DNA of 64,000 bases from Chrysoperla carnea (GCF_905475395.1 NC_058340.1:76238181-76302180), one strand, 5' to 3'; positions 1 through 12,408 are shown, numbered from the stretch's first letter. The notes: generated by a model not told the origin, from the sequence alone. A program made the numbers and translations.

Positions 1-1795
1 AACCTGAGAACGGAAGTTATTAAACAAATTTTTAAACGGCAAAAATGTTTTTTTTTTGCCTTCTTGTAAGCGATGTAACTCGTAAATGGTACACTTTAGG
101 ATACTGGTGATATGAAACTTTTTGTCCCTTAGATGTTTTTCTAGAACCTGAACAGAAAAATAAATCAAAAAACAAATATGTTGCAAATTTTTGCGAAAAT
201 ATTTGCAACAGGAAACGCCTTTAAAAATTTTCTATTTTTCAATTGAATGTATTTGTTTGCAAATAATTTACTTTTATAAAATTGACCCCTATATCTTGTA
301 GCTGATACCTCAAAGAACAAAATTAGCTTTGGAACGATCCATTCGGTGTAATAGCTTCTACACAATTCTATCTTGCACTAGGTGTCTGAAAAAAGTGGTT
401 GACTTTGAGCAGGCCGCAAGGTCTGAGGTTTTATCTGATCGCAATCTGCTTGACGGAAAACAATAGGGCAAAAGTTCAATTTATTTAGCAATTTTGTTCC
501 CTATACCCAAATTTAATATTAACAACAATTACAGCGGCTTAAAAAACGACGAAAATTCTTTATTTGCAAAATCAATTTTCACAACGAATTTTCAACTTAA
601 CGAGATGCAGTTTTAAAATTAGCTTCGAAAAGCGTTTAGACAAGAAGAATTTTAAATAAATAGACCTCTCTAGCACGGTTTGGTACCATCTATGGCCCAT
701 TTCGTCATTTTTTTAAACCACGGTTATGACCTTGAATTTGTTGTTACGAAAAACAAAAAAATTACAAATTTCTGGAAGTGTCATGTCTGAAAACGAAGCA
801 AAGATTTAAAAATCAAACTGTGTATTACCTGTGCTGCTTGGTGATGATACGTACGTTCTGATGTACGTTGGTATTTGTCGTGAATTTTCAACTTTGTTCT
901 TAAAATTCTCCAGATGCGACTTTTTGCCGGCATTTTTTTGCGACTTGACAAAATAAACGGCTTTATGCCGTCTCCTTTAGTTACTTTTATTCCATCGATA
1001 GGCAATGGATTATCACATAAAATGTTTTCCATTTTTCGTTTTAATTTTTCTCCTGAAGAATTACTTGCACGATTTAAAACTTGAGTTATCATCAAATGTT
1101 TTTAGGGAATTCATTTTTTAGATTTTTTCATAACAACAAATTACGAGATCACAAACGCGGATTAAAAAAAACGAAATAGGCCATAGCTTGTCCCAAACCG
1201 TGCTTGAGAGGTCTATTTTTTTATAATATTTTTTTCGATTCACTTTTCGAAGCAAATTGTAAACCGCATCTCGTTAAGGTGAAAATTTGTTAAGAAATTT
1301 AATTTTGTAAATAAGGAATTTTCGTCGTTTTTTAAGCCGCTGTAATTGTTGTTACTATTAAATATGGGTATAGGGAACAAAATTGCTAAATAAAATTAAA
1401 CTTTTGTTTTCCGTCAAACAGATTGCGATTAGATAAAAACTCAGACTTTGCGGCCTGCTCAAAGTCAAGCACTTTTTTCAGACACCTAGTGCAAGATAGA
1501 ATTGGGTATCAACTACAAGATATAGGTGTAAATTTTATAAAAATCAATTATTTGCAAACAAATACATTCAATTGAAAAAAAACCTTTTTTTAGGCATTTT
1601 TCGCATATTTTCGCAAAAATTTGTTTTTTGGTTTATTTTTTTTGTTCAGGTTCTAGAAAAACATCTAAGGAACAAAAAGTTCCATAGCACCAGTATCCTA
1701 AAGTGCACCACTTACGAGTTACATCGCTTACAACAAAAAAAAATTTTTTGCCGAATTTGTTTAATAACTCCAGTCCCCAAGTTCCGGGCGAGTGG
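1..1795. repeat. Long foldback (inverted-repeat) element, left end cut by the window
   Basis: The left arm (about 1-700) is the reverse complement of the right arm (about 1190-1790) with modest divergence. For example, the segment with TCTAGAACCTGAACAG near 140 pairs with GTTCAGGTTCTAGA near 1645, and GACCTCTCTAGCACGG (662) pairs with CCGTGCTTGAGAGGTC (1198). The loop of about 490 bp carries a 104-codon minus-strand ORF (781-1095) with no recognisable domain. This looks like a foldback transposon or giant MITE. No transposase is visible and termini could extend left of base 1. Element class is unassigned. Confidence 0.85.
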
Positions 1796-2769
1796 ACTCG
1801 ACATGTCTATTATGTGAGTACACCCCCCCCCCCACCCCCGCCCAGAGATTAAAACCACTTCTCACCTGTCACCAACAACAACACGTACAATCCGTAATTT
1901 TATTGGCCTACTACAGTATAAAATCAATGTTCTCTCGAAATTCCAAACTTCTATATCAGTCGGGTTTCTGAATTTAAATAATAAAAAAATAAATAATTTA
2001 AATAATAAAAAAGAAAAAAAAGAAAACAAAAAAAGTCATAAAATTGGAGTTGTTCATAAAGACTTCTTAGGATTGATTATTTTATGTATTCATTGATTCG
2101 AATATTGACACAAAACCATAACAAAAATTTCATATAAAATGAGCCCTAAAACGCCTGCCTTTGGATTATTTTGGATTTTTATCGATATGGTTGAGTATTC
2201 GAAAAAAGGTTTCGGACAACAAAAGATGTTGGTATTTTTATGAGAGTTTTCTCACAGTTTTGCTCTATCTGTATGAGAGTTTTCTAACAGTTTTGCTCCA
2301 TCTGTATGAGAGTTTTCTAACAGTTTTGCTCTATCTGAGAGGGATATTTTTTCGAAAACCATTAGAGATAAAGGAAAACTTATTAAAAAATATTTATCGT
2401 AAAAATTTTAATAATTAATTCTCTTTTATTTTTTGCATTTTATCGAAAATCTAATAGCGGCACAAATTCGAAATGATGTGCGAAATATTTAATAGTTGTA
2501 GCTCCGAAGGGGGCAGTTTTCTAGCACGTGTTATATGGAATTTTGAATTCTTTTGATTTCAAGAATAAACTCTAAAGTTGAAGGGGGAGGGCGAAGAACT
2601 TATTACAAATCCCTATATAAAGGGTGCGTTCTGTTATACACTGCGAGCACTGTTCAAAGCTCTTATTGTAGAAACATTCGTTTCGTTATAGATTACCAGT
2701 ACACTGCCGCAGTACTGTAGAGGAATCAATGGCGTCATGAAACGTCATGAATCACCGCCATTGTTGTAC
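1796..2769. other. Non-coding AT-rich stretch
   Basis: No credible gene. It holds a C-rich run near 1828-1846, A-rich low-complexity sequence near 1980-2040 and the 33-bp tandem repeat annotated separately. Confidence 0.6.
2239..2337. repeat. 33-bp tandem repeat, 3 copies
   Basis: Three near-identical 33-bp units start with TATGAGAGTTTTCT at 2239, 2272 and 2305, differing at a few bases. The period is a multiple of three, so it creates an 85-codon ORF with an 11-residue repeat; I consider that ORF incidental. Confidence 0.9.
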
Positions 2770-2975
2770 TGCTAATATCTAGAACTTTTTCATTTATTCT
2801 TTTTGCATTGGACGTCAACTTTTTTTTAATCGCAAGAAAATTTGTTTAACTTAGCCATTGATTAGCCGTAAACAAAAACGCTGTTTCTTGGCTTGTTATC
2901 TTCTATAACAATGTATTTTTTGTTTTCTGATAGCAATTTTGTCATCCGTTTCGTAGATTAATTGGATTAATAAGT
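2770..2975. repeat. Dispersed repeat family A, copy 1
   Basis: The segment with GCATTGGACGTCAACTTTTT, AACTTAGCCATTGATTAGCC and TAGATTAATTGGATTA recurs in the same orientation at 12446-12675 with about 85-90% identity by eye. The two copies differ by an indel near the middle. No coding content. Confidence 0.85.
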
Positions 2976-3277
2976 GCCATTAAAAGCATTTAAATTTTTA
3001 TTCAGATTTTAAAATTTAAAATGTAAATAAAAAAGTTTAAATTATAAACATTTAATCCGGTATCTCGGTATAAAATTCCATTTTATGAAAAATTTTCTGA
3101 GGAATTCGGAAAAAATATCTTTGCTTCGATCAAATATCGGATTCATTTGTTTACTTAACAATTTATAAAAAAAGTGAACATTTTTATCCAGATTTTTGTT
3201 TATAACTCCACTTCTGGACATCATAAAGTACTCAAATAAAGTTCAAATTGTTCGTTATGAGCTACAACATAGAATTT

Positions 3278-3723
3278 AAGAAGCGAAAGGACCCCGCAAT
3301 ATCAGGTAGAAAAATGGCTTTCTGTGAAACTTTTCTAACACATTCTAAAATGTTCTTTGGATCATTCTGATCAAAAGTTTTCACAACCACAAAAAATTTT
3401 TAACGAGTAGTTTTCGAGCTACGGGTGATCAAAGCTACACGTACATTATAGTTATGTAACCTGTAACTCGAAAACTATTCGTTATAAATTTTTCGTGGCC
3501 GTGAGAAATTTTGATCAGAATGTTCCAAAGACCATATTTTAGGATGGATTATGAAAGTTTCACAGAAAGTCATTTTCCTAGTCATATACTAAAAGCTCGA
3601 AACTATTGAAACAAATAGTTAAAAACTTTTGTGACCGTGAAAGGTTTGATCAGAATGATCCAAAGAACATTTTAGGATGGGTTAGAAAAAGTTTCACAGA
3701 AAGCCATTTTACTATATTTCAAA
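3278..3723. repeat. Hairpin repeat family B, copy 1
   Basis: It starts with AAAGGACCCCGCAATAT. AATGGCTTTCTGTGAAACTT near 3313 is answered by its complement near 3690-3710, and a third, inverted copy lies near 3530-3580. A second family member is at 16535-16945. It sits in the left arm of the larger foldback. Non-coding. Confidence 0.8.
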
Positions 3724-4129
3724 ATTAAATTATTAAAAATTAAATTGTAAAAAAATTCAAAAATAATTTTTTTTGAGTCCAGATTTCGAAGTACTGTAAA
3801 ATAAAATAAACTTAATCTATCATAATGAAAAAACTATGGGAAATAATAGATAGCTCTTTAGATGCTTTACAAGATGAGCAGAGGTCTTGTTGCAAAATTA
3901 TAACTACTTTTGTTCTAATTTATTTATTAAAAAAATTAATTCAGACCTTTATTTAATTAGTTGAAATTGATTTTAGAACCTTTTTATTGGTCTCAAAAGT
4001 TCATATGTACTCTATATTTTTGATAATAACAAAAAAATTGAAAATTATTAATTTTTTAACCCGCTTAACTGATTAAATCAACTTTGCAACTGAAACAAAC
4101 AATATCCCAGCCAATTTTGAAATTGATCG

Positions 4130-4335
4130 CAATAAACATTTATGTAAAACTAGCTTTTGCCCACGGCTTTGCTCATGATAATAATTCATTTCAATGTATT
4201 CTATAAATGAATTTCCAAAAGCCCCTTCTTAGTGCACACTTACGTTGTTTAAGAAACGTTTGTGCAAAATTTCATACTTCTAGATCCAGTGGTTTCAGCT
4301 GTGCGTTCATCGAGCAGTCAATCATTTTCTTCTTT
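4130..4335 (+). repeat. Probable 3' fragment of a LINE or SINE
   Basis: The phrases GCTTTTGCCCACGGCTTTGC and TGTGCAAAATTTCATACTTC resemble the conserved 3' tails of common arthropod retroelement families. I infer the class by resemblance only. No ORF. Confidence 0.3.
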
Positions 4336-4707
4336 TATATACAGGATGCCAATGGTAACCGCCCGTTAGAAGTTTCAGGAGAGCCAGGCATAATAGAAAT
4401 CTGAAAATTTGAATACCACCACATTTCGAAAATCTTAACGATTAAGGGGGGGGGGGTCACTTTATTACAAAAGATACTCAGATTTATTGACTTAAGCGAG
4501 TTATGTAAAAATAAATTGGGCATTCCATTTGAAATAACGATTTTAGAATCAACTCTCGGTATAACCGGAAGTGTCACAAGCTGAAAATATTTTAGGCGGA
4601 TTTATCGCAAGCAGTTATGGTGGAATACCAATTTTCAAATTTCTGTTATGTCTGGTTCTTTAGAAACTTCTAATGGGCGGCGGTCACCGTGGGACACTCT
4701 GTATATA
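4336..4707. mobile_element. MITE with about 95-bp terminal inverted repeats
   Basis: The left end (TATATACAGGATGCC, then AACCGCCCGTTAGAAGTTTC) is matched in reverse by the right end (GAAACTTCTAATGGGCGG, then GTGGGACACTCTGTATATA). The interior holds a run of ten G at about 4447. Ends of the ACAGGGTG/ACAGAGTG type occur in several insect MITE families. Superfamily is not assigned. Confidence 0.75.
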
Positions 4708-5523
4708 GAGAAATGTAATTGTTTTTCTATTATTATAATGAAATATACAAAATCACTTTTGGTGAGTAGCGTGACCTAAGGTAATGTAAATATTACTGAT
4801 TCTTTTCTTACGAAACTAGTAAATAGTACAGGTGTAACTTAAGGATTTGCTTGGCAATATAATGAAGTGTTGAAGATTTTCAAGCAAAAATATTCGAAAA
4901 TTTAACTATGATTGCTGAAATCGTGAATTCTTTGTATCTCGACTCCTAAGAGACCTAGAACAAACTTATTTTTTTAAATATGTGTTTTTTTACGGAGATT
5001 CTGATGCCGTTTGAGAATTATGTTGAGATATTTTTGCAAAATTGTTTTTATCTGTTGAGCGGTTAAAAAATTAATAATTTTCAAATTTTTCTTAATTATG
5101 AAAATTACAGTACATATGAATTTTTGAGAACAATTAAATGGTACTAAAACAAATTTCAACTAATTAAATAAAGGTATGAATTAATTTTTTAATAAATTAA
5201 TTAGAACAAAAGTATTTATAATTTTATTTTGCAGCGAGGCCAAGCTCATGTTGTTAGGCATCTAAAGAGATTTTCGGAATTCCTGAGGAAATTTTTTCAT
5301 AAAAGAAATTTTTTCCAGGTTTTTCCAACTTTGTCTGGAAAATTTTAATTATATCTGCCTGAGATACCGGAATAATTGTTTATAATTTAAACTTTTTAGT
5401 TTACACAGCCGAATGACGTAATAACATTGTCGGCTACTATTTCAGGGTGTTAAAAAACAGATTAAAAAAACTGAAAACTTGAAATAGAATTTTAAAATTT
5501 ATTTTATATTTTTAGATTTTTAT

Positions 5524-7231
5524 CATACAGGGTGTGGACCATTTTAATATGTTATGGCTAACAGCTCGTTTTGTAGTTAACCAAACAAAAGATAACTAAA
5601 ACAAAAGTTACAGAGTTTGATGGAAGATTTTTAATAATCAATTTAGATTATAACAGTTAAAAGTTAAAAAGTTGATAAAAGTATCAACTATTCATAAAAA
5701 AAACTAAAATTTTTAATTTAAAACAATTTAAAATCGTTAGCTTTCGAAGGAAATACGACTAAAAAATATGCCATTGTTGCATTTAATCGAAAGAAAAGAT
5801 GCTTACTACTGAAAAATGTTTTAGACAAAATTTATCAAGGACAATAAACGCCATTTGTATGTATAAATAACATTTAAGCCCAGGTTAATTTTCAAGATCA
5901 TTTAAAGATCAATATCAAATAACCCTGAGATTAGAATTCTTTAGAGCAAGAGGGGCATGCAAGCTTTCGAATTGGTACGTAAATTTTCTGTTACGAAAAA
6001 TAAAGATTCAAGGTTACTCTAACAAATGCCGGAACATCAGCCTAGCAAACGGGGGACCGTATATCTCAGCGGAGAGCCAAACATGGTACAACAAATTTTT
6101 TCCGACTAACAGATACGTGGCTGATGTTTTGTCAGAATCTTAACAGAGATGTTAAAAACAGTTTGCTAAAACATCAGCCACGTAATCGGGAACCGTAAGT
6201 CTGAGTGGAAAGCCAAACATGTAAAAAAATTTTTTTTTGCATCGAACTGGTACGTGGCTGATGTTTCGTGAGAATGTTAACAGAGATATTAAAAACAATT
6301 TACCAAAACATCAGCCAGGCAACCGAGGACCGCAGGTCTGAGTGGAAAGTCAAACATGCAAATAAAAGTTTTTTGTAACGGGCAGATACGAGGCTGATGT
6401 TTTGTCATAATATTAAAAACAGTTTGCCAAAATATTAGGCGAGCAACTGGATACCGTAGATCTGAGTGGAGAGAGAAAAGCAGCAAAAAAAAATTTTTTA
6501 CATGTTTGGTTTTCCACTCAGATTTACGGTCCCCGGCTACCTGGCTAATGTTTTGGCAAACTTTTTTAACATTACTTTTAACCTGCTGACAAAACATCAA
6601 CCACGTACCTCTTCGTTGCCAAAAAAAAATTTTTTTTTACATGTTTGGCTTTCCACTCAGACTTATCTGGCTGATGTTTTGGCAACCTGTTTTTAACATA
6701 TCTGTTAACATTCTGACGAACCATCAGAATGTTCGTTGCATGTTTTTGCATGTTTGACTCTCCGCTGAGACCTACGGCCCCCGGTTGCCTGGCTGATGTT
6801 CCGGCATTTGTTAGAGTAACCTTAAATCTTTATTTTCCGTAGCAGAAAACTCATATACCTGTTCGAAAGTAAAACTTGCATGTCCCTCTTAGACTAATAG
6901 GTCAAAGTCATGGACACAGGCGATTGTCCTCTTTTGCCCTCAACAACTTTTAGTCAGAGTCTCTTTTAAAGTAGCATTTCCTCCGAAAGCTTACTATGTT
7001 TTAACTGAAATTTTAAATTTTTTTATGAGGATCAACTTTCTAATTTAAAGTGTTATTCTATCTCTTACCTTTTAGGATCTAAATTAATTATTAAAGCAAC
7101 CCGAAGAACTAGGTCCAATCTGATGTCTGAACCTGATGTTCTCTCATCAATCTCTGCAACTTTTATGTAAGTTATTTTTTTATTGGTTAACTACAAAACC
7201 AGCTATTAGCCATGAAATGACTACCCTGTAT
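5524..7231. repeat. Long foldback element with repeated inner motif
   Basis: Terminal arms: TACAGGGTGTGGACCATTTT (5526) against AAATGACTACCCTGTATA (7214). Inside, a motif containing GAACATCAGCCTAGCAA and a GAGTGGAAAGCCAAACATG-like tail is repeated about three times forward (6030-6360) and three times reversed (6490-6820). The whole 1.7 kb could fold into one long, repeatedly paired hairpin. The two ORFs at 6289-6600 (minus) and 6466-6696 (plus) are by-products of this repeat. No transposase. Confidence 0.85.
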
Positions 7232-7386
7232 AGTCTACGATGTAATGAATAACCAAAATTGTTTCGGTGTCTCATTTTTCATAGATAGGGCCCAAGTGTG
7301 GGATGTTATACAAAGGCGGTTTACTTGAGGAAGAAAACATAAACAGAAAATTATCCTAAAAAAAGTCTATATGGTGATTCTATGAA

Positions 7387-8250
7387 TTGAAATTACCATT
7401 TTGTTGCTTTTTAATCGTCTTTAAAAAATTTTTTTGTTTCTTTGATAACAAATCTAGGGACAATACATTTATTTTTAAAAACTCCCTTACATGCTTTAAA
7501 AAGGCTAAAATTTTCAAAGCAATGGATTTTTTAATTCGGGAGTCTACTTATGTAAGCTTAAAAAGGAGAGGGGTAAAAATTGAATCCATTTGATCATAAA
7601 TTCAAGATCAGCAACATTAAAAACCCTCTTGCATGCCTTAAAACGGCTTCAATTTAAATAAAAAAAATGGTATTTTTAATTTCGGGGACTACCTATATGA
7701 GCTAAGAAAGTGGAAGAGTCAATATTTTGACTGAAAAATTGAGACCAGCAACCCACAAAAACCTTTTTATACGTCATTAAAAGTCTTAATTTGCAATAAA
7801 TGGTAATTCTTCTTTGGAGGCTCCACTTATGTAAACTAAAAGTGGGGAGGGGGTAACAAATTAAACAGTTTGACTAAAAATTTGAGATCAGCGACTCCAA
7901 AAATCTCCTTATTCGCCATTAAAAGTCTTAATTTGCAAAAAAATTTTCTTTTTCATTTGAGACTTTTGCACCCCCCGGAAAAGGGGGGTGCGTAAAAGAG
8001 GTTATTAATAAAAATATCATAAACTTTGGGTTACTTGATTTTTTTTAAATCATTTATTCTATCTGAAGTTATTTTATTCAATCTGATTTACTTTACGATC
8101 TAAAAATCCTTCACCCCAATCTAAGGAGGTTAAAACTAAAAAGTTCCGCTTTAAACCATACAGACTTTTTTTAGGATAATTTTTTGAAGCTAATGCAAAA
8201 AACCGCAAGTCGATATACCTAGAAAACAATTTTATCAAAGGAAAAAGGTT
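7387..8250. repeat. Degenerate tandem repeat, dispersed family C, copy 1
   Basis: About four diverged units of roughly 130-150 bp span 7440-7950. Each carries a form of GAGATCAGCGACTCCAAAAA, CATTAAAAGTCTTAATTTGC and a G-rich GGGGAGGGGGTAA stretch. The last unit plus 8000-8250 recurs at 30040-30400 inside another foldback. Non-coding. Confidence 0.75.
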
Positions 8251-8466
8251 CGTTTGTTACTAAATATGATAAAAAAATAGTGTATCATAACTACATGTGA
8301 TAACCTATCAATAAAACCTTAGAATTTTTATTGATTTAATAAATATGGATGATTAACTAGTGCATATTTTGTTTTGTCCATTTCAGAAAATTTGCTGATA
8401 GTTTGTATTGATTGTTAAAATTTCTTAAGGTTATTTTTTTATTTATTTATTATTTATTTATTTAAG

Positions 8467-8658
8467 ATTTCATCTTTGTTACCATATTTAAATGAATGCT
8501 GTAAAAATAGAATTTACAAAACACGTGAATTGGCTGCAAAGGCAATAGTACCATTACTTGATCGTTCAAATATTGATAAATATTTCATTAAATTATTGAA
8601 TGAATTGATTACATCGGATCAACTTACAACTAACTGTATTCATGGTATATTATTACAG
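8467..8658 (+). CDS. THADA: THADA-like protein, internal exon (exon A in this window)
   Basis: A 64-codon exon lies between an AG acceptor (ATTTAAG|ATTTCA) and a GTAAGT donor (ATTACAG|GTAAGT), ending in phase 0. The peptide has the HEAT-type segment LPYLNECCKNRIYKTRELAA, then NCIHGILLQ. This corresponds to the conserved KVREMAAKALVP ... NHIHGTLLQ region of THADA as I remember it. THADA is a large HEAT/ARM scaffold that, with FTSJ1/Trm7, supports 2'-O-methylation of tRNA position 32. Earlier exons must lie upstream; I see none in 1-8466. It splices in frame to 12828. Confidence 0.82.
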
Positions 8659-9016
8659 GTAAGTTACCATGGTAGAGACCAGAGTTAGGAGTAGATCGAG
8701 TATTTAAGTAAGCTTTAGCTTTAAGTATACTGCACGGAAAAAAATTTGATGAACTAAATAAATTTTTAGTTTTCTTGATATATCAAATAGATATATCTCG
8801 GCGAAAAAAATATTTGGATCTGAAATATATAATATCCGCTAGCTTGTAATTTCTAATTTTTGAATTAATATCTTAAACATTTTTATCATTCTTTAATATT
8901 TTATGCGCAAGACTGAAGTGCTGAAAAAATTTATTAATTAATTTGATATGAATTTTAAAAGCGTACACGGAGTGCATAAGTATTTATACGAGAATTTGAG
9001 TATGTACAATAGAAAG
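8659..9016. other. Intron sequence, nothing recognised
   Basis: AT-rich, no ORF of note. A segment near 8740 (CTGCACGGAAAAAAAT) resembles common transposon ends but has no partner that I can find. Confidence 0.5.
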
Positions 9017-9480
9017 CTTGTTTATCTTATATATTTAAACGAGCAATTTTTTTTATATATATATCTATCAATCAGCAATCTCGAAACGACTCCAACGATT
9101 TTCATGAAAATTAGTATGCAGGGGTTTATTTGGGGCGAAAAACGATCTAGCTAGAGTTCATTTTTAGAAAATGTTGTTTTACCTGTGTTTTCAGGAAAAA
9201 CTGAAACAAACTGAAAAATGTAACTCTTACTGCCATCTATTGGTAAGTAGTAATACTATTATTATTTTTAATTGGGAGGAAGTAACTGCCTTACCGACAC
9301 TGAGATACTAAAGATAGGTTTCGGTAGATGGCATTGTTAAGTAACACAGCTTAATATGCAGGGGTTTTAGGAGCGAAAAATCCATCTAGCTAGGTTTCAT
9401 TTTATGGTATTGTTAGGTAACACACGCTTAATATGGAGGGGTTTTAGGAGCGAAAAATCGATCTAGCTAGGTTTTATTTA
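9017..9480 (+). repeat. Dispersed family D (possible Helentron-derived/DINE-like), copy 1
   Basis: It starts with TTATCTTATATATTTAAACG and GAGCAATT, then a short TA tract, then CGACTCCAACGATTTTCATG and GGGGCGAAAAACGATCTAGC. Near 9353 and 9430 two units 77 bp apart repeat AATATGCAGGGGTTTTAGG. Further copies lie at 26868-27085 (reversed) and 31705-32075, and an isolated reversed end is at 10073-10112. Non-coding. Confidence 0.7.
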
Positions 9481-10309
9481 AAATAGAATGTGCTTATATA
9501 TTGATTTTTATAAGAGCTTCTAAGACCTAATTATTCGACGACAAAACAAAATAGCCACTTTTCACATTGTACTGCCGTATCTCCTCAAATAATAACCTTA
9601 CATAAATAAACCTGGATTCACTCGAAAGCTTAAACCTTTGTTTTTGAAGTAAAAGCTAAAAAATATATATAATCTCTTATCGCTTTGTGACTGGGGTTTA
9701 AATTGATGGAAAAAATTTATTATTGTCGACGTAAGTAAAAACAGTTATTTTCAGTCCGTTTTTGCCTCAACGTATCCACCTTCGTGTTCCTTACATGTAA
9801 TTGTTCTTTTACAAAATTGTTCAATAAACTCCTACATATCCTAGGAGTGATTCCATAAACCGTTTTCCTTATTATGTGTTCTACATGGTCTACATTTCTA
9901 AACGACTATTAATATTTTTGGATATTCGATGTCAAAAGTGAATAGCTGAATTTTAATATTTTTGAAAGCAGAGTTTTTTTATAAAGAATAAATTTTTTAC
10001 GTAAACTTTATAATAAAAAAAGGTTTTCATATGTAGCTGACTAGGCTAGACACCTTGTATATATACAAGAATTGCTTGTTTAAATATATAAGATAAGCTT
10101 TAAGATAATGCTTAAGCCCTCCTTGACATTTCATATTTAAATCAAGAGAGATCAGCTCAGTATTTTGGTGTCACGAATCAACTATTTATTATTACTTTTA
10201 TGTAACACTTTCAAAGGATATCAGATATCAGCAAAGTTCAAATATGGAAAAATTTAAAGTTCAAATATCGGATTAATTTTTTACCATATTCGATTAACCA
10301 TAATTTGTT
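9481..10309. other. Intron sequence with an isolated inverted end of family D
   Basis: No gene. At 10073-10112 the reversed end CAAGAATTGCTTGTTTAAAT faces the copy at 9017, as if two family D copies sit head to head or a longer element has decayed between them. Confidence 0.5.
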
Positions 10310-10945
10310 TAAATTTATATTGAAAAAATGAGCGAAAATAGTTATTTGCTTATAACTTTTTTATTTTTCGCATTTAAAGTTGATATTTAGTGAAGTTATA
10401 GGTTTATAAATCTCAGTTATAAGGATGGTAATAATAAATCAGTTTTTTTTTTTTTTTTGCAAAAAATTTAAAAACTTTCCCTCTTGGTCGAGGGATTACA
10501 GTAAAGCGGTTTTCCGGGGCTTAATCTCTTCGTCTAGACTTCTTCGAGCATGATATTTTAGCAGCAAGTGAAACTTTTTAATTTTTGTTTGCGAAATCGG
10601 GCAACGAAAAAGTAAATTTTTTTGGGATTAGTTTTTTGCGTTAAAAAGTAAAACTCGTACGTTACGTTTTAGGATAGGTTTTTTTGAGTTCTATAACTTA
10701 CCATAGTCTTTCGACCAGTTTACCATAATCTTTTGACCAAGAGAAAAATTTTTACTAAAGGTGTCCTTTTTCAAAAAAATGCAATATATCGAAAAAACTT
10801 CAAATTTTTTTGCTAAAAAAAATTAAAGATAGAACCTATTACTCATAACTTCACTTAATATCAACTTTAAAATCGAAAAAGGAAAAAAGTTATAAGAAAA
10901 TGTAAAAACGACTATTTTCGATCATTTTTTCAAATTTTCTCCATA
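10310..10945. repeat. Inverted repeat, arms about 115 bp
   Basis: The left arm (10320-10430, with AAGTTGATATTTAGTGAAGT) pairs with the right arm (10835-10940, with ACTTCACTTAATATCAACTT). The loop holds a T-run at about 10442 and G/C-richer sequence near 10490-10540. No ORF. Confidence 0.75.
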
Positions 10946-10964
10946 CCTACGCATCCAAATCGGA

Positions 10965-12408
10965 CTAAGGTTAGGTTAGGTTAGAGTGGCTGTTCTGGGG
11001 TGGGACACACTTAGACCAAAGGGTCCGTTCTGATACCGAAAAAGAATTGGCCCATCCCCGGCCACTACTCCATGAACCATTTGGAGCTGTTTAATAACAG
11101 CAGGAGAGCTTTGACGTCGACGGACTTTAGGTCGGAGAGGTCGTCAAAGAGAGGCTGGCTCAAGTAAAACCATCTCCTCATGGCAAGAGCTGGGCAGTGA
11201 CAGAGAAAATGAGACATTGTCTCCTCCTCTTCACCACTGTAACAGCTCCTGCAGTAGTCGTAATACACTGCCAGGCCCAGGCGTTCAACATGCCTGCCGC
11301 CCACCAGTGTCCTGTAATAGCCGCAACAACTTTGCGAACATTGGTCCTTGGAAGTGATATAAGATCTTCGGAACGCCTGCGATTGTACTCAGACCATATC
11401 TGTCTTGTAGTACCACAAGTACGTTCCTCCCTCCATCTAAGATTGGCCCTTTTTAAGATATCCTCTTTGAGGAGCAACTTGCAGTTCGCAAATGAAACTC
11501 CCGGATATTTATTGATGCTTGTGTCCGGCAGCATTGTGCTATTTCTGCCAAGCTCGTCGGCTTCGCAATTTTCTGGATGGCCGCAATGTATAGCCAGTGA
11601 GCTATTTGCGGGTTTAAGCCCCAATATTTTCCGATGGCCTTTTTGCAGGTATATAATGCCACAGTTACCTTTCGGGACCTTTCCAGGGCGTTGGGTCCCC
11701 ATAGCAACTTTTTGTTTAGGATGATGCCTAGATATTTGACTTTGCGATAATTTAAGGCTCGCCCCCCTTACCTTTGGGAGGATAATGGAGGGAATTTTGT
11801 ATTTCCTTGTAAAGAGTACCAACTCTGTTTTGTGAGGGTTCATCCCAAGGCCAGAGTTGGAGCACCAGTGTGCTAGAACTTTTAGTGCAGATGGTATCAT
11901 GTTTGATAAGGTATCAGGAAATTTCCCTGATGCTAATATCGCTACATCGTCTGCGTACGTAATTATCTTGCATCCCGAGCCTTCCAGTTTAAGGAGAAAC
12001 TTATTAAGCGCAATGTTCCATAGATGGGGTGAAAGTACACCACCTGGAGGTGTACCTCTCCCTGCATATCGATGTATGATCGAGTCGAACATTTCGGAGA
12101 TTACCTCTCTGCTTCTAAGCAAAAGATAAATAAACTCAGTGGTAGGTTCTTCGATATTCAGATCATACAGTGTTCTGATTATATTTTCCGGCCTGATGTT
12201 ATTGAAGGCATCCTCCTTGTCTAGAAAGGCTATCAAAGTGTATTCCTTATAGGTCAATGATTTTCCTATTGTACCCACAAGTGAATGCAGAGCTGTCTCG
12301 ATAGACTTGCCCTTACAGTACGCATGTTGTGAATCGGATAAAATTCCTGTTCTCATGCTTTTGCGTATGTGGACATCCAAGAGCCTCTCCAATGTCTTGA
12401 GTAGAAAT
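10965..12408 (-). pseudogene. R1/Jockey-type non-LTR retrotransposon, 5'-truncated and frameshifted
   Basis: Minus-strand reverse transcriptase. The frame from 12392 reads LDVHIRKSM, SDSQHAYCKGKS, FLDKEDAFNNI (motif A), GTPPGGVLSPHLWN (motif B) and ITYADDVAILAS (motif C). It then leaves frame near 11700; the RNase H-like region continues in the frame of 11453-11707. The C-terminal CRSC...HFLCHC zinc-finger-like end lies at 11065-11304. Missing are the endonuclease, any ORF1 and the RT N-terminus, as expected for a 5'-truncated copy. The 3' end (10966-10985) runs into a short (CCTAA)n tract. It lies antisense in a THADA intron. Confidence 0.85.

Larger units (their letters stand above)
3020..5405. 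repeat. Composite foldback element carrying nested insertions
   Basis: Outer arms pair across about 2.4 kb: TTTAAATTATAAACA at 3037 with its complement near 5385, CCGGTATCTC (3058) with GAGATACCGG (5361), and the 3850-4075 block with 5040-5265. The left arm is interrupted by a second hairpin (3278-3723). The centre (about 4130-4800) holds further repeats, including a MITE at 4336-4707. This is a stack of insertions into an older foldback. No transposase is seen. Confidence 0.75.

Noticed and set aside
781-1095. 104-codon minus-strand ORF as a gene
   Set aside because: It lies in the loop of a foldback, shows no domain, and nothing nearby supports expression. Kept only as a remark.
2161-2418. 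85-codon plus-strand ORF
   Set aside because: It is produced by a 33-bp tandem repeat and has no other coding support.
11197-11724. 175-codon plus-strand ORF
   Set aside because: Antisense shadow of the R1/Jockey-type reverse transcriptase.
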